From an uncultured Oscillibacter sp. (GTDB lineage: Bacteria; Bacillota; Clostridia; Oscillospirales; Oscillospiraceae), in NCBI GenBank assembly GCA_900544105.1, contig UQUC01000062.1, forward strand, positions 1-13,375: a DNA stretch of 13,375 nt, read 5' to 3'. The position numbers were made by a program, and so were the translations under genes. Below are positions 13,164 to 13,375 of the stretch, one piece after another (position 1 is the stretch's first letter; the number at the start of each line of letters is the position of its first letter). The notes below the pieces were generated by a model. It saw nothing but the letters and a program-made list of their open reading frames with translations, was not told the origin of the DNA and searched no databases.

Positions 13164-13375
13164 GCGGTAAGTGGAAACCACCGATAAAGAAGTGGCCGGT
13201 GCGTAGCAAATCATGCTCACCACATAATCAATAGCACACTCACTGGATCACGCAGCCCAGCGGGGCCGCGACGCCTGCGGAACAGCGACTCGCATAAGCG
13301 CATCGCTGTCCCGCAGGCTTTCTGCGTTCTTCAGGAGCGTCTCCGACCAAGACCCAAAAGCGGCAAAGTTTGCCG
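13164..13375. other. Non-coding or relic mobile-element DNA at the right end
   Basis: No supported gene is seen. Minus-strand frames are open in patches but interrupted by stops. An imperfect inverted repeat is listed separately. The last 15 bases of the window (CGGCAAAGTTTGCCG) form a short perfect palindrome with a one-base centre; its context lies beyond the window. Confidence 0.35.
13273..13318. repeat. Long imperfect inverted repeat (15 of 16 positions paired)
   Basis: GCCTGCGG-A-ACAGCGA (13273-13288) pairs with TCGCTGT-C-CCGCAGGC (13303-13318), with one mismatch, around a 14-base loop that can form a further CGC/GCG pairing. GC-rich repeats of this size are found inside or beside insertion sequences. 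The stem is followed by TTT only, so terminator activity is doubtful. Confidence 0.55.

Noticed and set aside
12899..13234. 111-codon plus-strand open frame at the right end
   Set aside because: It is antisense to the IS3 transposase fragment and crosses the junction into unrelated relic DNA.
1..13375. tRNA or rRNA genes, CRISPR arrays, defence or toxin-antitoxin genes
   Set aside because: I saw no cloverleaf-like segment with a T-loop signature, no regularly spaced repeats, and no gene of these families in any frame.

Overview
The window looks like chromosomal DNA of a Gram-positive member of the Bacillota, most likely class Clostridia and plausibly a gut Oscillospiraceae-type organism. This rests on a CodY-family regulator (a Bacillota-restricted family), strong AGGAGG-type ribosome sites, UUG and GUG starts, a lipoprotein-type solute-binding protein and moderately GC-rich genes. 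The genus is inference; no marker gene is present.

Layout. Positions 1-549 are gene-poor debris: an intrinsic terminator (16-52), a second hairpin terminator (223-243), and a 5'-truncated TusA/YedF-type sulfurtransferase gene on the minus strand (250-414) joined to another unidentified coding tail. A CodY-like regulator lies on the minus strand (550-1371). From the 266-base divergent region, which holds a promoter for each side and a 12/15 match to the CodY operator, runs a plus-strand operon of nine tightly spaced genes (1638-12672). They are an M28-like zinc aminopeptidase, a PLP aminotransferase, two dipeptide-type ABC permeases, two ABC ATPases, a family 5 solute-binding lipoprotein, an Xaa-Pro-peptidase-like M24 protein and a second, divergent M24 protein. 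The right end (about 12800-13375) is insertion-sequence debris: one end and the C-terminal part of an IS3-family transposase, joined to what looks like an IS66-type tail.

How it works together (inference). The binding protein captures a peptide or peptide-like substrate outside the cell and DppB/C/D/F import it. The three predicted metallopeptidases, none with a signal peptide, trim it in the cytoplasm, and two are of the fold used for Xaa-Pro bonds. The aminotransferase could then deaminate a released amino acid. A CodY homologue next door fits classical CodY biology, which represses peptide uptake and proteolysis when amino acids and GTP are plentiful. However, its effector-binding region does not match the B. 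subtilis ligand pocket well, so it may be a dedicated local regulator with its own signal.

The most interesting points are this apparently self-contained peptide-scavenging locus, the unusual local CodY-like regulator and its operator, the paired dissimilar M24 proteins, the M28-like peptidase carrying a C-terminal winged-helix-like domain, the Ser-to-Asp change in the DppF signature motif, and the non-terminator hairpins on both sides of the binding-protein gene.
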